DNA of 64,000 bases, taken from positions 62,001-126,000 of the forward strand of contig JAVSML010024580.1 in the NCBI GenBank assembly GCA_038503035.1. Direction: 5' to 3'. The position numbers and the translations under genes were made by a program. The stretch comes from Crocodylus rhombifer. Its lineage: Eukaryota > Chordata > Crocodylia > Crocodylidae. Of the stretch, positions 63,974 through 64,000 are shown piece after piece; the stretch's first letter is position 1, and each line of letters begins with the position of its first letter. Below the pieces are notes generated by a model. The model searched no databases. It had not been told where the DNA came from and was given only the letters and a program-made list of their open reading frames with translations.

Positions 63974-64000
63974 GTGAGACGCATCCTGCCCCTTTCCCAT

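Overview
This is a vertebrate nuclear genome window. Coding exons are short, separated by long GT-AG introns, and set among CR1 LINE debris, MIR-like SINEs, LTRs and DNA-transposon-like repeats. The dominant CR1 type, the Penelope-like relic, the old MIR-like relics and the slow decay of the repeats point to a non-avian sauropsid, most likely a crocodilian, with a turtle as second choice. That assignment is inference from repeat content.

The one protein-coding gene I can support is the 5' half of HSPA12B on the + strand, an HSP70-superfamily ATPase known mainly from endothelium. Nine coding exons (36008-36050, 43730-43830, 44253-44377, 48979-49165, 51632-51736, 52774-52890, 55175-55346, 61897-61983, 63869-63973) join in frame into 347 complete codons. 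They run from the start Met through the phosphate-1 loop (DFGTT, residue 67) to the phosphate-2 loop (DCGGGT, residue 320). The window stops 27 bases into the next intron, so the C-terminal half lies beyond it. A CpG-rich block ending in a donor at 30293 is a candidate promoter plus noncoding exon 1.

Bases 1-29800 are intergenic and repeat-rich. They hold a decayed minus-strand ORF of about 400 codons in one frame (340-1735), a CR1 with reverse-transcriptase remnants (3085-4740), a nested LINE with an 8-bp target duplication (2083-2726), a Penelope-like relic with a GIY-YIG-like tail (21888-22740), an inverted LINE pair, an assembly gap at 24207-24216, and several CpG-rich unique blocks that could be conserved noncoding elements.

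Two near-perfect tRNA genes, Ile-UAU with intron (27111-27203) and Gly-GCC (42074-42144), are each followed in the same sense by a CR1 3' tail. They are best read as heads of tRNA-CR1 chimeric SINEs. Inside HSPA12B, two same-orientation LTRs (47538-48815 and 50063-51061), antisense to the gene, flank exon 5 like brackets. I found no bacterial features, no CRISPR array and no novel multi-gene system; the most interesting items are the chimeric SINEs, the bracketed exon and a start-stop uORF just before the HSPA12B start codon.
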